A stretch of DNA of 47,500 nt from Geomonas subterranea (lineage in GTDB: Bacteria; Desulfobacterota; Desulfuromonadia; Geobacterales; Geobacteraceae). Location: NCBI RefSeq assembly GCF_019063845.1, contig NZ_CP077683.1, positions 4,762,501 through 4,810,000 on the forward strand, in the 5' to 3' direction. Of this stretch, positions 37,085 through 47,356 are shown one piece after another. Each line of letters starts with the position of its first letter. Positions within the stretch are counted from its first letter, which is position 1. The position numbers and the translations under genes are program-made. The notes under the pieces are model-generated. The model was not told the DNA's origin. It did no database searches and saw nothing but the letters and a program-made list of their open reading frames with translations.

Positions 37085-37555
37085 ATGCGCAACGTAGAGA
37101 AGTTCCTCGTGCTGCTGCTGCTCATGGCGGCGGTGGCCATTCCCGCCTGCTCCCAGAAGGATCCCGCCAAGCAGCCGGCGACCGAGAAAACCGCAGCCAA
37201 GGCCGCAGCTGGTGCGGTGACCACCCCATCCGGCCTTTCCTATACCGACCTCGTGGTCGGGACCGGTGCGTCCCCGACTTCCGGCAAGGGAGTCAAGGTG
37301 CACTACACCGGGACCCTGGAAAACGGCACCAAGTTCGACAGCTCGCTCGATCGCGGCCAGCCCTTCATCTTCAGGATCGGGGCCGGCGAAGTGATCCCCG
37401 GCTGGGACGAGGGGGTAATGTCCATGAAGGTCGGTGGGAAGAGGAAGCTGGTCGTTCCGCCGCAGTTGGGCTACGGCGCCAACGGCGCTGCCGGTGTGAT
37501 CCCCCCCAACGCGACCCTTATCTTCGAGGTTGAGCTCCTCGACGTGGAGAAGTAA
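37085..37555 (+). CDS. FKBP-type peptidyl-prolyl isomerase lipoprotein
   Basis: 156 residues from ATG 37085 with GGAGGAAA upstream. The signal peptide ends at a lipobox-like AIPAC (Cys20). An alanine/lysine-rich spacer (21-45) precedes a single FKBP domain (about 50-156) with [33 protein letters not shown] and [22 protein letters not shown]. It should assist folding of exported proteins at the periplasmic face of a membrane. Confidence 0.92.
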   Translation: MRNVEKFLVLLLLMAAVAIPACSQKDPAKQPATEKTAAKAAAGAVTTPSGLSYTDLVVGTGASPTSGKGVKVHYTGTLENGTKFDSSLDRGQPFIFRIGAGEVIPGWDEGVMSMKVGGKRKLVVPPQLGYGANGAAGVIPPNATLIFEVELLDVEK

Positions 37556-37645
37556 TCATACCGGCTGCTTGCAATGGCACCGGGGCACTGTAAAGTTTTC
37601 CTTTGCGCTTTTTGAGCCCCTACTGCCGCCGTTGCGAGGTGCCCC

Positions 37646-38578
37646 ATGCGCCTGTTGCTGTTTGCCCTTTTTCTGCTCCCGGTGCTGGCCTGTAAGCAGG
37701 CCAGCGCCGGGCAAAAGAGCGTCACCCTGTTTCAGGACGGGGCGCGGGTGGAGCAGGAACTCCCCGCCTCCGGCGGCTATCTTGAGCTCCCGTTGCCGGA
37801 CGGCTTTACACCGGGATCGCTCCGGGTGAAGGCGCCGGGGGGGACCGTGCTGAGAGTAGAGCTGGTTCCGGCTGAGCAGGACCGGCGCCGTTCCGGTGAA
37901 CTGGCGCGCCTCAGGGAACGCCGGGGCGAGTTGCAGGACCGCATGGCGGCCCTGACGCGGCGCGAGGAGATCTTCTCAGCCGCCGCCAAGTCGCAAAGCG
38001 GCAAGGCGCCCAGGAAGACCAAGGCCAATCCCGACCCGGTGGTGACGCTGCAGCAGGGAACCGAGTTCGCACTGAACCAGATGGAGGCGGTTTACCGCAG
38101 CAAGCGCAAATGCCGGCTCGCCCTCGATGCCGTTGAGCGCGAGTTGACTGCCGCCTCCAAGGGGGTGGCATCGGCGCGCATCTGGGTCACCGGCGGCAAG
38201 GCGCGCGTCTCCTACGTGGTAGGTAACGTGAGCTGGTCCCCAAGTTACGACCTCCGCTTCTCCGGGGATGGGGTCTCCGAGCTGCTGCTGCATGCGAAAC
38301 TGCCGCAGCGTGAGAAAGGTGTGCAGTACCAGGTCGGGCGCGGGACGACCGCAAAGCCGGGAGCGGTAGAGACGGTGCGGGGCGAATTCCCGGTCCTCGC
38401 CCGTTACCCGCTCGCCACTGTCGCTGCGGCCGGCACGGATCCTCCGGAACGGTTCGCCTTCGCCCCGGTCGAGGCCGGTCTCCCAGCCGGCGAAGCCGCG
38501 CTGTACTGGAAGGGAGAATATCTCGGTAGCGCCCCGTTCTCCGGCGGGGGTAGCACCGGGTTCTCACTGGGGCGCTAG
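37646..38578 (+). CDS. exported DUF4140/DUF4139-like protein, short form
   Basis: 310 residues. Signal peptide 1-22, with a Cys at 16 (VLACKQASA) that may be a lipobox. A DUF4140-like segment (about 24-75; VTLFQDGARVEQEL) is followed by a charged coiled coil (about 75-175) and a partial DUF4139-like region (ARVSYVVGNVSWSPSYDLRF, 188-208). Full MuiA-type proteins are around 500 or more residues and repeat this beta domain, so this copy is short at the C-terminus. It might be natural or degenerate. No partner gene is evident. Confidence 0.6.
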   Translation: MRLLLFALFLLPVLACKQASAGQKSVTLFQDGARVEQELPASGGYLELPLPDGFTPGSLRVKAPGGTVLRVELVPAEQDRRRSGELARLRERRGELQDRMAALTRREEIFSAAAKSQSGKAPRKTKANPDPVVTLQQGTEFALNQMEAVYRSKRKCRLALDAVERELTAASKGVASARIWVTGGKARVSYVVGNVSWSPSYDLRFSGDGVSELLLHAKLPQREKGVQYQVGRGTTAKPGAVETVRGEFPVLARYPLATVAAAGTDPPERFAFAPVEAGLPAGEAALYWKGEYLGSAPFSGGGSTGFSLGR

Positions 38579-38666
38579 CGAAGGTCCTTGCCTTTGTATG
38601 ATTAAGATGTTATAAGGAATCGGCTTTTTGCCATGTGATTTTTTATTCCCACCCAAAGGAGGAGAT

Positions 38667-39950
38667 ATGACTGCAACATCTTCTGATTTCGTCAAAGCGC
38701 TTGAGGTAGGTCGTCCCCCCAACGTAGCGAAACTCTTCCCCAATTCCAAAGCATTGCTGGTCAGCGGCAAGGTCATCGACCGCGCCATGAACGCGAAGGG
38801 GCATGCACTGGCGCTGGCCGCCAACGGCCGCAACCACTTCGTCATCCGCGGCGTACTCGCCGCTGCCCAGAAGGCCAACGCCGCCGTCATCATCGAGATC
38901 GCCAAGAGCGAAGGGGGGCAGAAGGCATACTGCCCGGTCAACTACTGGAACATGGCCCGCCAGGTGGATGCCGTCGCCAACGAACTCGGCATCACCATCC
39001 CCGTCGCCATCCACGCCGACCACTACGGCATCAAGGGGGACGCGGACGTAAAATCGGCCAAGGTCGAAATCCCGAGCATGTTCGATGCCGGCATCACCTC
39101 CATCGCCATCGACGCGTCACACCTCCCCGACGAGGAGAACCTCCTCGCCAACATCGAGCTGAACAGCATCATCCCGGCCTGGGCCGGCCTCGAGACCGAG
39201 GTGGGCGAGATCAAGGGGAAGGAGGGGCTCTCCACCGTACCCGAGGCGCTCTTTTTGATCCGCGGCCTCAACGCTCACGGCATCTTCCCTGACTGGATCG
39301 CTCTCAACAACGGCACCACCCACGGCATCGAGGCTTCCGACGCCGGCATCCAGGTGGAGCTGACCGCGCAGATCCACGAGGCGATCAAGCAGTACGGCGT
39401 CAACGGGGCCCAGCACGGCACTTCCGGCAACAGCTACGACAGGCTGCGCGAGATCTCCCGGAAAACCCGCACCACCAAGGCCAACGTGGCTACCGCACTG
39501 CAGTTCGTCTCCTGGGGGCTCGAGGTCAACGACTACGGCAACGCCAAACTCGACGAGAGCGGCAACTTCATCAAGGTGAAGGGCGAGGGGATGACCGAGG
39601 AACTCTGGGCCGAGATGGTGGCCTTCGCCGAATCCAAAGGATGGAAGAAAGGGGACTACAAGAACCTCAACCTCCCGTTCGAGAACAAGCTCTTGGCCCA
39701 GCCCAGGGACGTGCGCGAGCGGATGTGCAAGAGGGTGGAGGATTTCGCCTACAACCTGATCGCGAATGTCTTCAACGCCTCCGACACCGCGCCGCTTGCC
39801 ATCGACGCCATCCTCAAGGCCGGCTCCTACGACCTCGGCCCGAAAGGGAAGCGCATCGAAAACCCGGCGGAGTGGACCAAGGAGCAGCTTCCCAAGCAGG
39901 CCCAGGGCCTATCCAGGGACAAGGGTCCGGAAGGGAACTTCGAAGACTAG
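38667..39950 (+). CDS. class II fructose-bisphosphate aldolase, long form
   Basis: 427 residues from ATG 38667 with AAAGGAGGAG upstream. It is a zinc-dependent aldolase cleaving fructose-1,6-bisphosphate in glycolysis or forming it in gluconeogenesis. Metal-site and phosphate motifs: IHADHYG, the acidic ETEVGEIKGKEG, NNGTTHG, and NGAQHGTSG. It is longer than E. coli FbaA (359), with a C-terminal extension (about 360-427). Together with eno it gives two glycolytic genes in the window, though they are unlinked. Confidence 0.9.
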   Translation: MTATSSDFVKALEVGRPPNVAKLFPNSKALLVSGKVIDRAMNAKGHALALAANGRNHFVIRGVLAAAQKANAAVIIEIAKSEGGQKAYCPVNYWNMARQVDAVANELGITIPVAIHADHYGIKGDADVKSAKVEIPSMFDAGITSIAIDASHLPDEENLLANIELNSIIPAWAGLETEVGEIKGKEGLSTVPEALFLIRGLNAHGIFPDWIALNNGTTHGIEASDAGIQVELTAQIHEAIKQYGVNGAQHGTSGNSYDRLREISRKTRTTKANVATALQFVSWGLEVNDYGNAKLDESGNFIKVKGEGMTEELWAEMVAFAESKGWKKGDYKNLNLPFENKLLAQPRDVRERMCKRVEDFAYNLIANVFNASDTAPLAIDAILKAGSYDLGPKGKRIENPAEWTKEQLPKQAQGLSRDKGPEGNFED

Positions 39951-39974
39951 CGCCACCAACAAGCTTAAGGGAAC

Positions 39975-40001
39975 ACAAGGGGGGCCTCGTGCCCCCTTTG
40001 T
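39975..40001 (+). terminator. probable terminator after the aldolase gene
   Basis: ACAAGGGGGG (39975-39984) pairs with CCCCCTTTGT (39992-40001). The T run is short (TTT inside the stem), so efficiency is uncertain. Confidence 0.5.
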
Positions 40002-40025
40002 AGCTGGCTGTCTGGAAGGGGGGAC

Positions 40026-40403
40026 ATGATGAACGAACGGCGTAATTTTTCACGGGTCGATTTCAGGGTCTCCGCGCTGTTGCAGGCGGAGGGAGTGGCG
40101 GTTAAGGGAGATGTGACGGACGTCAGTCTGCACGGCCTCTACATGGAGACGCAGGAGCGGATTCCGGTCGGCACGCCGGTCGAGGTGACCATCTACCTCT
40201 CCGCGGCTCCCGATCCGGTCGTCATCAACGTGAAGGGGACGGTGGCGCGCCTGGTCGAGGGAGGCATCGGCTGCGCCTTCGACAAGATGGACGTAGAGTC
40301 CTTCGCCCACCTGCGCAGCATCATCTCCTACCAGGGTGGCGACGAGTCCAAGGTGATGGCTGAGTTCTCGGAGTACGTGGTCAAGAAGATGCACGATGAG
40401 TGA
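40026..40403 (+). CDS. PilZ-domain protein
   Basis: 125 residues, single PilZ domain. RRNFSRVDFRV supplies the RxxxR motif and DVSLHGLYMET the D/NxSxxG motif, both needed for cyclic-di-GMP binding, so it is probably an active effector. A G-rich site (GGAAGGGGGG) precedes ATG 40026; the second ATG at 40029 is also possible. It overlaps the next gene by 8 bases, so it is coupled to the HD protein. Confidence 0.88.
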   Translation: MMNERRNFSRVDFRVSALLQAEGVAVKGDVTDVSLHGLYMETQERIPVGTPVEVTIYLSAAPDPVVINVKGTVARLVEGGIGCAFDKMDVESFAHLRSIISYQGGDESKVMAEFSEYVVKKMHDE

Positions 40404-41193
40404 TGAGGCACTGCCGGACCTGGCGCCGCTGCGCGACTGGTTCACCTCCTACTGCGGCTCCTTCCGGACCCCGGACCTGGAGCAGCAGCGCAACTTCGAC
40501 CTGAAGGAGGAGCATACCCGCAACGTCTGCCGGGATGCTTCGCTCATCGCGCACGGGATGGGGCCTCGCTTCGAGATGCTGGCCCAAATCGCAGCGTTGT
40601 GCCACGACCTCGGCCGCTTCCCGCAATTCAGGGATTACCACACCTTCAAGGACAGCGAATCGCTGAACCACGCCCACCTCTCCGCCCAAGTCATGAAGCA
40701 GCATCGCCTGCTCGATTTTCTTCCCGGCGCGGATCGCGCCTGCATCGAGACCGCGGTGCGGATGCACAACGCCTTCCAGGTTCCGCAAGGGCTCCCGGCC
40801 GTCACCACCGATCTGCTCAAACTGCTGCGCGACGCCGACAAGCTCGACATCTGGCGCGTATTTATTGAGTACTTCAATGCCCCGGAGGACCAGCGCGCCT
40901 CAGGCGCGGGCCTTGGCTTTCCCGATCTCCCCGGCTGTTCCACCGAACCTCTGGCCGCCGTGGCTGCCGGGCAGATGGTGCAGCTCTCCACCCTGAAGAG
41001 TCTCAACGATTTCAAGCTGCTGCAGGTCTCGTGGATCTATGACATCAACTTTCCCGCCACCCTGCGGCTGATACGGCAACGGTCGGTTCTGGAACGGTTC
41101 GAAGTGATGCTCCCCCGGGACCCGGAGGTTCTCGAGGTCCTGGCGCAGGTGGGGCGGTACCTTGATGACAGGCTGCACCAAACCGGGAACTGA
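40396..41193 (+). CDS. HD-domain phosphohydrolase
   Basis: 265 residues. HD metal motif: His at about 40 (EEHTRNVCRD), ALCHDLGRFPQF (HD at about 70-71), a middle LNHAHLS, and RDADKLDIW (Asp near 150). It is a stand-alone HD domain without receiver or membrane parts. The substrate is unknown; nucleotides or cyclic nucleotides are possible. Its start lies inside the PilZ gene (8-base overlap), and the Cas6-like gene follows after 23 bases. The three appear to form one transcript. Confidence 0.85.
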   Translation: MSDEALPDLAPLRDWFTSYCGSFRTPDLEQQRNFDLKEEHTRNVCRDASLIAHGMGPRFEMLAQIAALCHDLGRFPQFRDYHTFKDSESLNHAHLSAQVMKQHRLLDFLPGADRACIETAVRMHNAFQVPQGLPAVTTDLLKLLRDADKLDIWRVFIEYFNAPEDQRASGAGLGFPDLPGCSTEPLAAVAAGQMVQLSTLKSLNDFKLLQVSWIYDINFPATLRLIRQRSVLERFEVMLPRDPEVLEVLAQVGRYLDDRLHQTGN

Positions 41194-41216
41194 TCCCGGA
41201 GCAAAAGGAAATACCA

Positions 41217-42089
41217 GTGGAACTGCATTACGCGAAGCTGTGGTTCAGCTTCACCCTGCGTTACGATCTCGCCGACCCTTACGCCTTCTACGCCACGCGG
41301 GCGGAATTCGAGTCCGCCTTCCGCTCGGCCCTCTCCTGCAAAAGGGGGGACTGCACCGGCTGTCGCCGGGGAGTGTGCGCCTTTCCGGAGATCTTCGGCC
41401 AGCAGATAGCTGATGATCCGGAAGCGGTCCGGCGCCACCAGAAGCCGCCCCTTCCTTTCATCTTCGATTTTCCCGTGCTCCCTCCACCCCCCAACCGCGG
41501 CCGGCTCTGCGAACTCGCCCTCACCCTGGTCGGCAACTCGATGCAGCACCTCCCGGCCTACCTGGCTGCGGTACGGGTCCTGGTGGAGAACAAGGGGGGG
41601 GCGCTGACCGGTGTGACCGCCCAATCTCCTGGGGGAGAGCGCGCCGCCTACGCCGGCGAGGGCTCTTTCCCCCTGCCGCTATTGGGTTCCCTTGACCCGT
41701 CTATGACGGGGCCGCTGCCGATTGAAACCGTCGCCATACGTCTTTTGACCCCCCTCAAGCTGGTGCAGGAGGGACGTCTGCTCAAGAACTTCACCTTCGC
41801 CAACTTCGCCCGCACCCTCATGCGCAGGGTCTCCTCGCTCGCCTACCACTATGAAGGCGCCGAACCCGGCCTCGATTACCGCTGGCTCTCCAGCCACAGC
41901 GAATCGGTGCGCACCGTTGGGTCGGACTGCCGCTTCGTGTCTTGGAACGGCCGCCCGGCAGGCATCCTCGGCAGCGCCCGCTTTGCCGGGGATCTCGAAC
42001 CTTTCCACCTGTTGCTGCAGCTCGGTGCCGCAACCCATCTCGGCAAAGGCGCCTCATTCGGCTTTGGCTGCTACCGGGTGGAAGGTTAG
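41217..42089 (+). CDS. Cas6-like RAMP endoribonuclease (orphan)
   Basis: 290 residues, GTG start behind AAAAGGAAA. The C-terminal block GDLEPFHLLLQLGAATHLGKGASFGFGCYRV is typical of the CRISPR_Cas6 (PF10040) family; the loop GKGASFGFG (276-284) is the RAMP glycine-rich loop. A four-Cys segment near the N-terminus (Cys41, 46, 49, 54; CKRGDCTGCRRGVC) resembles the metal-binding patch seen in this subgroup. Cas6 cuts repeat RNA to make crRNAs, but no repeat array and no other cas gene lies within the window. A G8 tract (41594-41601) lies inside the gene. Confidence is high for the fold, lower for the function. Confidence 0.82.
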   Translation: MELHYAKLWFSFTLRYDLADPYAFYATRAEFESAFRSALSCKRGDCTGCRRGVCAFPEIFGQQIADDPEAVRRHQKPPLPFIFDFPVLPPPPNRGRLCELALTLVGNSMQHLPAYLAAVRVLVENKGGALTGVTAQSPGGERAAYAGEGSFPLPLLGSLDPSMTGPLPIETVAIRLLTPLKLVQEGRLLKNFTFANFARTLMRRVSSLAYHYEGAEPGLDYRWLSSHSESVRTVGSDCRFVSWNGRPAGILGSARFAGDLEPFHLLLQLGAATHLGKGASFGFGCYRVEG

Positions 42090-42120
42090 GGAGGACGGCC
42101 CGTCATTAATAATTAGAATC

Positions 42121-42148
42121 TTGTAATGCTCTCCATCTTGGTTAGAAT
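42121..42148 (+). promoter_or_regulatory. putative promoter of ftsH
   Basis: TTGTAA (42121-42126), 16-base spacer, TAGAAT (42143-42148). It leaves a leader of about 35 bases. It resembles the promoter at 3213. I see no CIRCE or sigma-32 site. Confidence 0.45.
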
Positions 42149-42189
42149 ACCGAAGTGTCTTTTTCAGCCAGAGTTGGAGGAGCAAGGTC

Positions 42190-44040
42190 ATGGCGCAGAC
42201 CTTTTGGAAGCCGTTGCTGATCACCGCCTTGTTTGTTTTGCTGCTCGATCTCTTCTACGGGACGATGGTGAAGCAGACGGCGGAGCGTGGGGCGGAGATA
42301 ACCTACAGCCGGTTCCGCGCCGAACTTGCCGCCAACAACATAGTGAAACTCACCCTCCGGGGCAAAAACGCCAAGGGGCAGTTCCGCAGCGCAATCAAGG
42401 TGCCGGCGGCCTCGGTCGAACAAAAAGGTCAGAACGTCGACGTCACCAACTTCAGCACCACACTGCCATCCATCGAAGATCCAACCTTGTTGCCGGAGTT
42501 GAGCGCCCGCAGCGTCGACCTGAACGTCGTTTCCACCGAAGGCTCCACGATGGGGTCCATTTTCGTCTACCTGCTGCCATGGATGATCATCATAGGGGTC
42601 TGGCTTTTCGTGATGAGAGGGATGCGCAAGCAGGGACCCAGCGGCATGATGGGAGGCTTCGCGCGCTCCGGTGCCAAGGCCTACACCTCGGAGCGGATAG
42701 ATGTCACCTTTGCGGACGTGGCCGGCATGGAAGAGGCGAAGCAGGAATTGCGCGAGGTGGTCGAGTACCTGAAAGAGCCGAGGAAGTTTCAGCAGATCGG
42801 CGGCAAGGTCCCGAAGGGGGTGTTGCTGGTGGGCCCTCCGGGGACCGGCAAGACCCTCTTGGCCCGGGCGGTGGCGGGCGAGTCCGGGGTTCCGTTTTTC
42901 TCCATTTCCGCCTCGGCGTTCATTGAGATGTTCGTCGGCGTCGGCGCAAGCCGGGTCCGCGACCTTTTCGCCAGTGCCCGCAAGATGCTGCCCAGCATCA
43001 TTTTCATAGACGAGCTGGACGCGGTGGGAAGAAGCCGCGGGGCCGGTTTCGGCGGCGGCCATGATGAGCGGGAGCAGACGCTGAACCAGCTGCTTTCCGA
43101 GATGGACGGCTTCGATCCGCATACGGAAGTCGTCGTGATCGCGGCGACGAACCGGCCCGACGTGCTCGATCCGGCCCTGCTGCGCCCCGGCCGCTTCGAT
43201 CGCAACGTCGTCATCGAGCGCCCTGACTGGCGGGATCGGGAAAAGATCCTCAAGGTGCACACGAGGAGGATTCCCCTGGGGGCGGAAGTGGAGCTGTCCG
43301 TCATCGCCAAGGGAACCCCAGGGATGACCGGCGCCGATCTGGAGGGGCTGGTGAACGAGGCCGCCATTTTGGCCGCGCGGGACAACAAGCTCGTGGTGGG
43401 ATTGGAGGAATTGGAGCGGGCGAAGGACAAAATCCTCATGGGAGGAGAGCGCCGCATGGTGATCTCCGACGAGGAGAAGCGGATCACGGCCTATCACGAG
43501 GCCGGCCACGCCCTGGTGGCCAGATTGCTGCCCAGTACCGACCCGGTGCACAAGGTGACCATCCTTCCCAGGGGACGCGCACTGGGCGTGACCCAGCAGT
43601 TGCCCGAGGACGATCGTTACCACTATCCGCGAGCCTACCTGGTGAACCGCCTGTGCGTGGCGTTGGGGGGGAGGGTCGCGGAGCGAATAGTCTTCAACGA
43701 TGTCTCTTCAGGTGCCCAAAGCGATTTGAAGCACGTCACGGAGCTGGCCGAGAAGATGGTCTGCCAGTGGGGGATGAGTGAGAAGATAGGTCCCATGACC
43801 TTTTCGCGTGGAGAGGAACATCCCTTTCTTGGGATGAAGCTTGCGGAGGAAAAGACCTTTTCGGAAGAGATGGCGTGGCTGATAGATCAGGAGATAGCCA
43901 CTTTGATTCGTTCCGCGGAGGGGAAGGCAATGGAGCTGGTAAGCGGCAACCGCACCAAGCTCGATGCTTTGGCCAGTGCGCTTCTGGAAGAAGAGACCCT
44001 AAACGGCGAGCGCGTAGACGCCATTCTGGCCGCCGCCTGA
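42190..44040 (+). CDS. ftsH: ATP-dependent zinc metalloprotease FtsH
   Basis: 616 residues. Two membrane helices (about 9-26 and 122-142) flank a periplasmic segment. The AAA module has Walker A GPPGTGKT (215-222), Walker [12 protein letters not shown] and the second-region [20 protein letters not shown]. The zinc protease site is HEAGH (436-440), with the third acidic ligand near residue 516 in [18 protein letters not shown] precedes the ATG. FtsH degrades membrane proteins and short-lived regulators. It looks monocistronic; because Geobacter relatives often carry more than one ftsH, this could be a paralogue rather than the core copy. Confidence 0.94.
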   Translation: MAQTFWKPLLITALFVLLLDLFYGTMVKQTAERGAEITYSRFRAELAANNIVKLTLRGKNAKGQFRSAIKVPAASVEQKGQNVDVTNFSTTLPSIEDPTLLPELSARSVDLNVVSTEGSTMGSIFVYLLPWMIIIGVWLFVMRGMRKQGPSGMMGGFARSGAKAYTSERIDVTFADVAGMEEAKQELREVVEYLKEPRKFQQIGGKVPKGVLLVGPPGTGKTLLARAVAGESGVPFFSISASAFIEMFVGVGASRVRDLFASARKMLPSIIFIDELDAVGRSRGAGFGGGHDEREQTLNQLLSEMDGFDPHTEVVVIAATNRPDVLDPALLRPGRFDRNVVIERPDWRDREKILKVHTRRIPLGAEVELSVIAKGTPGMTGADLEGLVNEAAILAARDNKLVVGLEELERAKDKILMGGERRMVISDEEKRITAYHEAGHALVARLLPSTDPVHKVTILPRGRALGVTQQLPEDDRYHYPRAYLVNRLCVALGGRVAERIVFNDVSSGAQSDLKHVTELAEKMVCQWGMSEKIGPMTFSRGEEHPFLGMKLAEEKTFSEEMAWLIDQEIATLIRSAEGKAMELVSGNRTKLDALASALLEEETLNGERVDAILAAA

Positions 44041-44122
44041 CCGTTCAGTCGCTACCCATCAGAGAAGTCCAACGTCAGACGGACCAACGAGTCAGAGTAG
44101 TCGGCCACTCCTTGGCTGCTTT

Positions 44123-44284
44123 CTAGTAGATAATGATGTACCCTTTCTTGCTGGCGATCCCGGTTATCTCAAGAGTGTCCTTAATTCTGAAGGTCTCCCC
44201 ATCCAGGGTGAAAATGTACCCATCCCCATCAGGTACCGCGAGCTCGATCAGCGATTCGAAAGAAGCAGTCTTTATGGTTTCCAT
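44123..44284 (-). CDS. 53-residue hypothetical protein
   Basis: A complete small gene with start ATG 44284 and stop at 44123. The protein starts METIKTASFESLIELAVPD and ends ITGIASKKGYIIIY; it is soluble, with no signal peptide. Alternation of acidic and beta-forming residues suggests a compact beta fold. There is no ribosome-binding site, but a promoter (44292-44320) is placed so that transcription would start at or next to the ATG. Function unknown. Coding status rests on the clean frame, good codon choice and that promoter. Confidence 0.6.
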   Translation of the reverse strand: METIKTASFESLIELAVPDGDGYIFTLDGETFRIKDTLEITGIASKKGYIIIY

Positions 44285-44291
44285 GCGGCGC

Positions 44292-44320
44292 ACTATACCA
44301 TTTGGCGCCCAAACCGTAAA
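44292..44320 (-). promoter_or_regulatory. promoter placing the transcript start at the ATG (leaderless)
   Basis: Read on the minus strand: TTTACG (44315-44320), exactly 17 bases, TATAGT (44292-44297), then GCGCCGC and ATG. The predicted start falls at about 44284-44285. Confidence 0.6.
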
Positions 44321-44422
44321 GTCTTTGCATCATTGCATTGCAACTGATTTATGTCATAGTAATGTCTGCTCATTTCCTGGCGCCATCTCTGTGGCGCCTA
44401 TTTCAATGCAATCGAGGTCTAC

Positions 44423-45910
44423 ATGGTGAGAAAGAGAAAGAGTGGGATACTGTTGCATCCCAGCTCTTTGCCTGGCCCGGGAGGGATCGGCTCCTTCGGT
44501 GAAGAAGCAAAGAGATTCGTAGATTTCCTGCAAAAGTCCGGACAGTCCCTGTGGCAGATCCTTCCCCTTGGTCCCACCGCCTACGGCAATTCGCCCTATT
44601 CCTGTTACTCGGCCTTCGCCGGAAATCCATTGCTGATCAACCTGGAGATACTTCAGGACGAGGGCGACCTGTTGCCGGAAGAGGAGAGGCCTGAGCTTGA
44701 ATCAGAGCGTGTGGATTTCGGGGCCGTGGAGATATACAAGATGGGCAGGCTCAAGGAAGCCGCTTCCCGTTTCTTCATGGAGACTTCCCAAAAGCGCAAG
44801 GAGGAATTTTGGCACTTTTGCGACAGCACTTTCTGGCTGCATGACTATGCGCTTTTTATGGCGCTGAAGGAGCAGTTCAAGGAGGTGAGTTGGAAGGATT
44901 GGCCGGATGCCCTGGCGAACAGGGACGCGGAGGCCCTTTCCTCCTGGAGCGAAAAGCTCGGCACGGCCATCGGCGAACAGAAGTACATGCAATGGCAGTT
45001 CTCCCGTCAGTGGAAGCAACTGAAAACCTACGCCAACGTCCTTGGCATCTCCATCGTTGGCGACCTTCCCATATTCGTCGCCTACGACTCCGCCGACGTC
45101 TGGGCGAACCCGCATCTCTTCCACCTGGACGAGAAAGGCGTCCCCATCGTCGTCGCCGGCGTACCTCCCGACTACTTCAGCAAGACGGGGCAGTTGTGGG
45201 GCAACCCGCTTTACAACTGGGACAAGATAGCCGAGCAGGGTTACGGGTGGTGGATAGCCCGGCTGCGCAACGATCTCTCACTCTATGACATGGTCCGCAT
45301 CGACCACTTCCGGGGCTTCGAGGCCTTTTGGGAGGTGCCGATGTGGGAGAAGACGGCCATAAACGGCCGTTGGGTCAAGGGGCCGGGCGAAGCGCTCTTT
45401 CACGCTCTGCGCAACGCTCTCGGGAGCCTGCCGATCATCGCCGAAGACCTTGGTGTCATCACACCCGAAGTGGAATCGCTGAGAGATCAGTTCGGGCTGC
45501 CGGGGATGAAAATCCTCCAGTTCGCTTTCGGGTCGGGTCCCGACAACCCGTACCTGCCGCACAACCATGTCCGGTCGTGCGTGGTCTACACGGGAACACA
45601 CGATAACGACACCACTGCAGGGTGGTTCCATTCCCTCAAGGCGAAAGAGCAGAAGAACGTGCTGTCGTATTTCGACCGGGACGGAAACGACATCGTTTGG
45701 CAGATGGTGAAATGTACACTTGCCTCGGTGGCTGATTACGCCATCATCCCCATGCAGGATCTTTTGGAGTTGCCCAGCAGCGGCAGGATGAATATCCCCG
45801 GCGTGGCGGGAGGCAACTGGAGCTGGCGCTGCCCGGCCGATGCGTTCTCCGGACGGCTGGCCGCGAAACTCGCACGCGCTACCGAGATTTACGGAAGACT
45901 GCCGGACTAA
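44423..45910 (+). CDS. malQ: 4-alpha-glucanotransferase (amylomaltase)
   Basis: 495 residues, GH77. It moves alpha-1,4-glucan segments between chains, in glycogen or maltodextrin metabolism. Features: the N-terminal GILLHPSSLPGPGGIGSFG, the nucleophile Asp in VRIDHFRGFEAFWE, the acid Glu in IIAEDLGVITPEV, and THDNDTTAGWF with the transition-state Asp. ATG 44423 has a modest site (CGAGGT). A short hairpin in its leader (GGCGCC pair, 44379-44398) is the only notable upstream structure. No other glycogen gene is in the window. Confidence 0.96.
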   Translation: MVRKRKSGILLHPSSLPGPGGIGSFGEEAKRFVDFLQKSGQSLWQILPLGPTAYGNSPYSCYSAFAGNPLLINLEILQDEGDLLPEEERPELESERVDFGAVEIYKMGRLKEAASRFFMETSQKRKEEFWHFCDSTFWLHDYALFMALKEQFKEVSWKDWPDALANRDAEALSSWSEKLGTAIGEQKYMQWQFSRQWKQLKTYANVLGISIVGDLPIFVAYDSADVWANPHLFHLDEKGVPIVVAGVPPDYFSKTGQLWGNPLYNWDKIAEQGYGWWIARLRNDLSLYDMVRIDHFRGFEAFWEVPMWEKTAINGRWVKGPGEALFHALRNALGSLPIIAEDLGVITPEVESLRDQFGLPGMKILQFAFGSGPDNPYLPHNHVRSCVVYTGTHDNDTTAGWFHSLKAKEQKNVLSYFDRDGNDIVWQMVKCTLASVADYAIIPMQDLLELPSSGRMNIPGVAGGNWSWRCPADAFSGRLAAKLARATEIYGRLPD

Positions 45911-45938
45911 ATCGGTAGAGTTTTTAATGGCAAATTTG

Positions 45939-47307
<1,369 letters not shown>

Positions 47308-47331
47308 CTAAGCGGCAGTGTACTAAAAGCA

Positions 47332-47356
47332 GAAGGGCGATGCGCAAGCATCGCCT
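47332..47356 (+). terminator. intrinsic terminator after metY
   Basis: AGGGCGATGC pairs with GCATCGCCTT around a GCAA tetraloop, followed by TTTTT. It lies 25 bases past the metY stop. Confidence 0.93.

Noticed and set aside
44041..44126. Continuation of coding sequence after ftsH
   Set aside because: A clear TGA ends ftsH at 44040; the plus frame 43875-44126 is a shadow.
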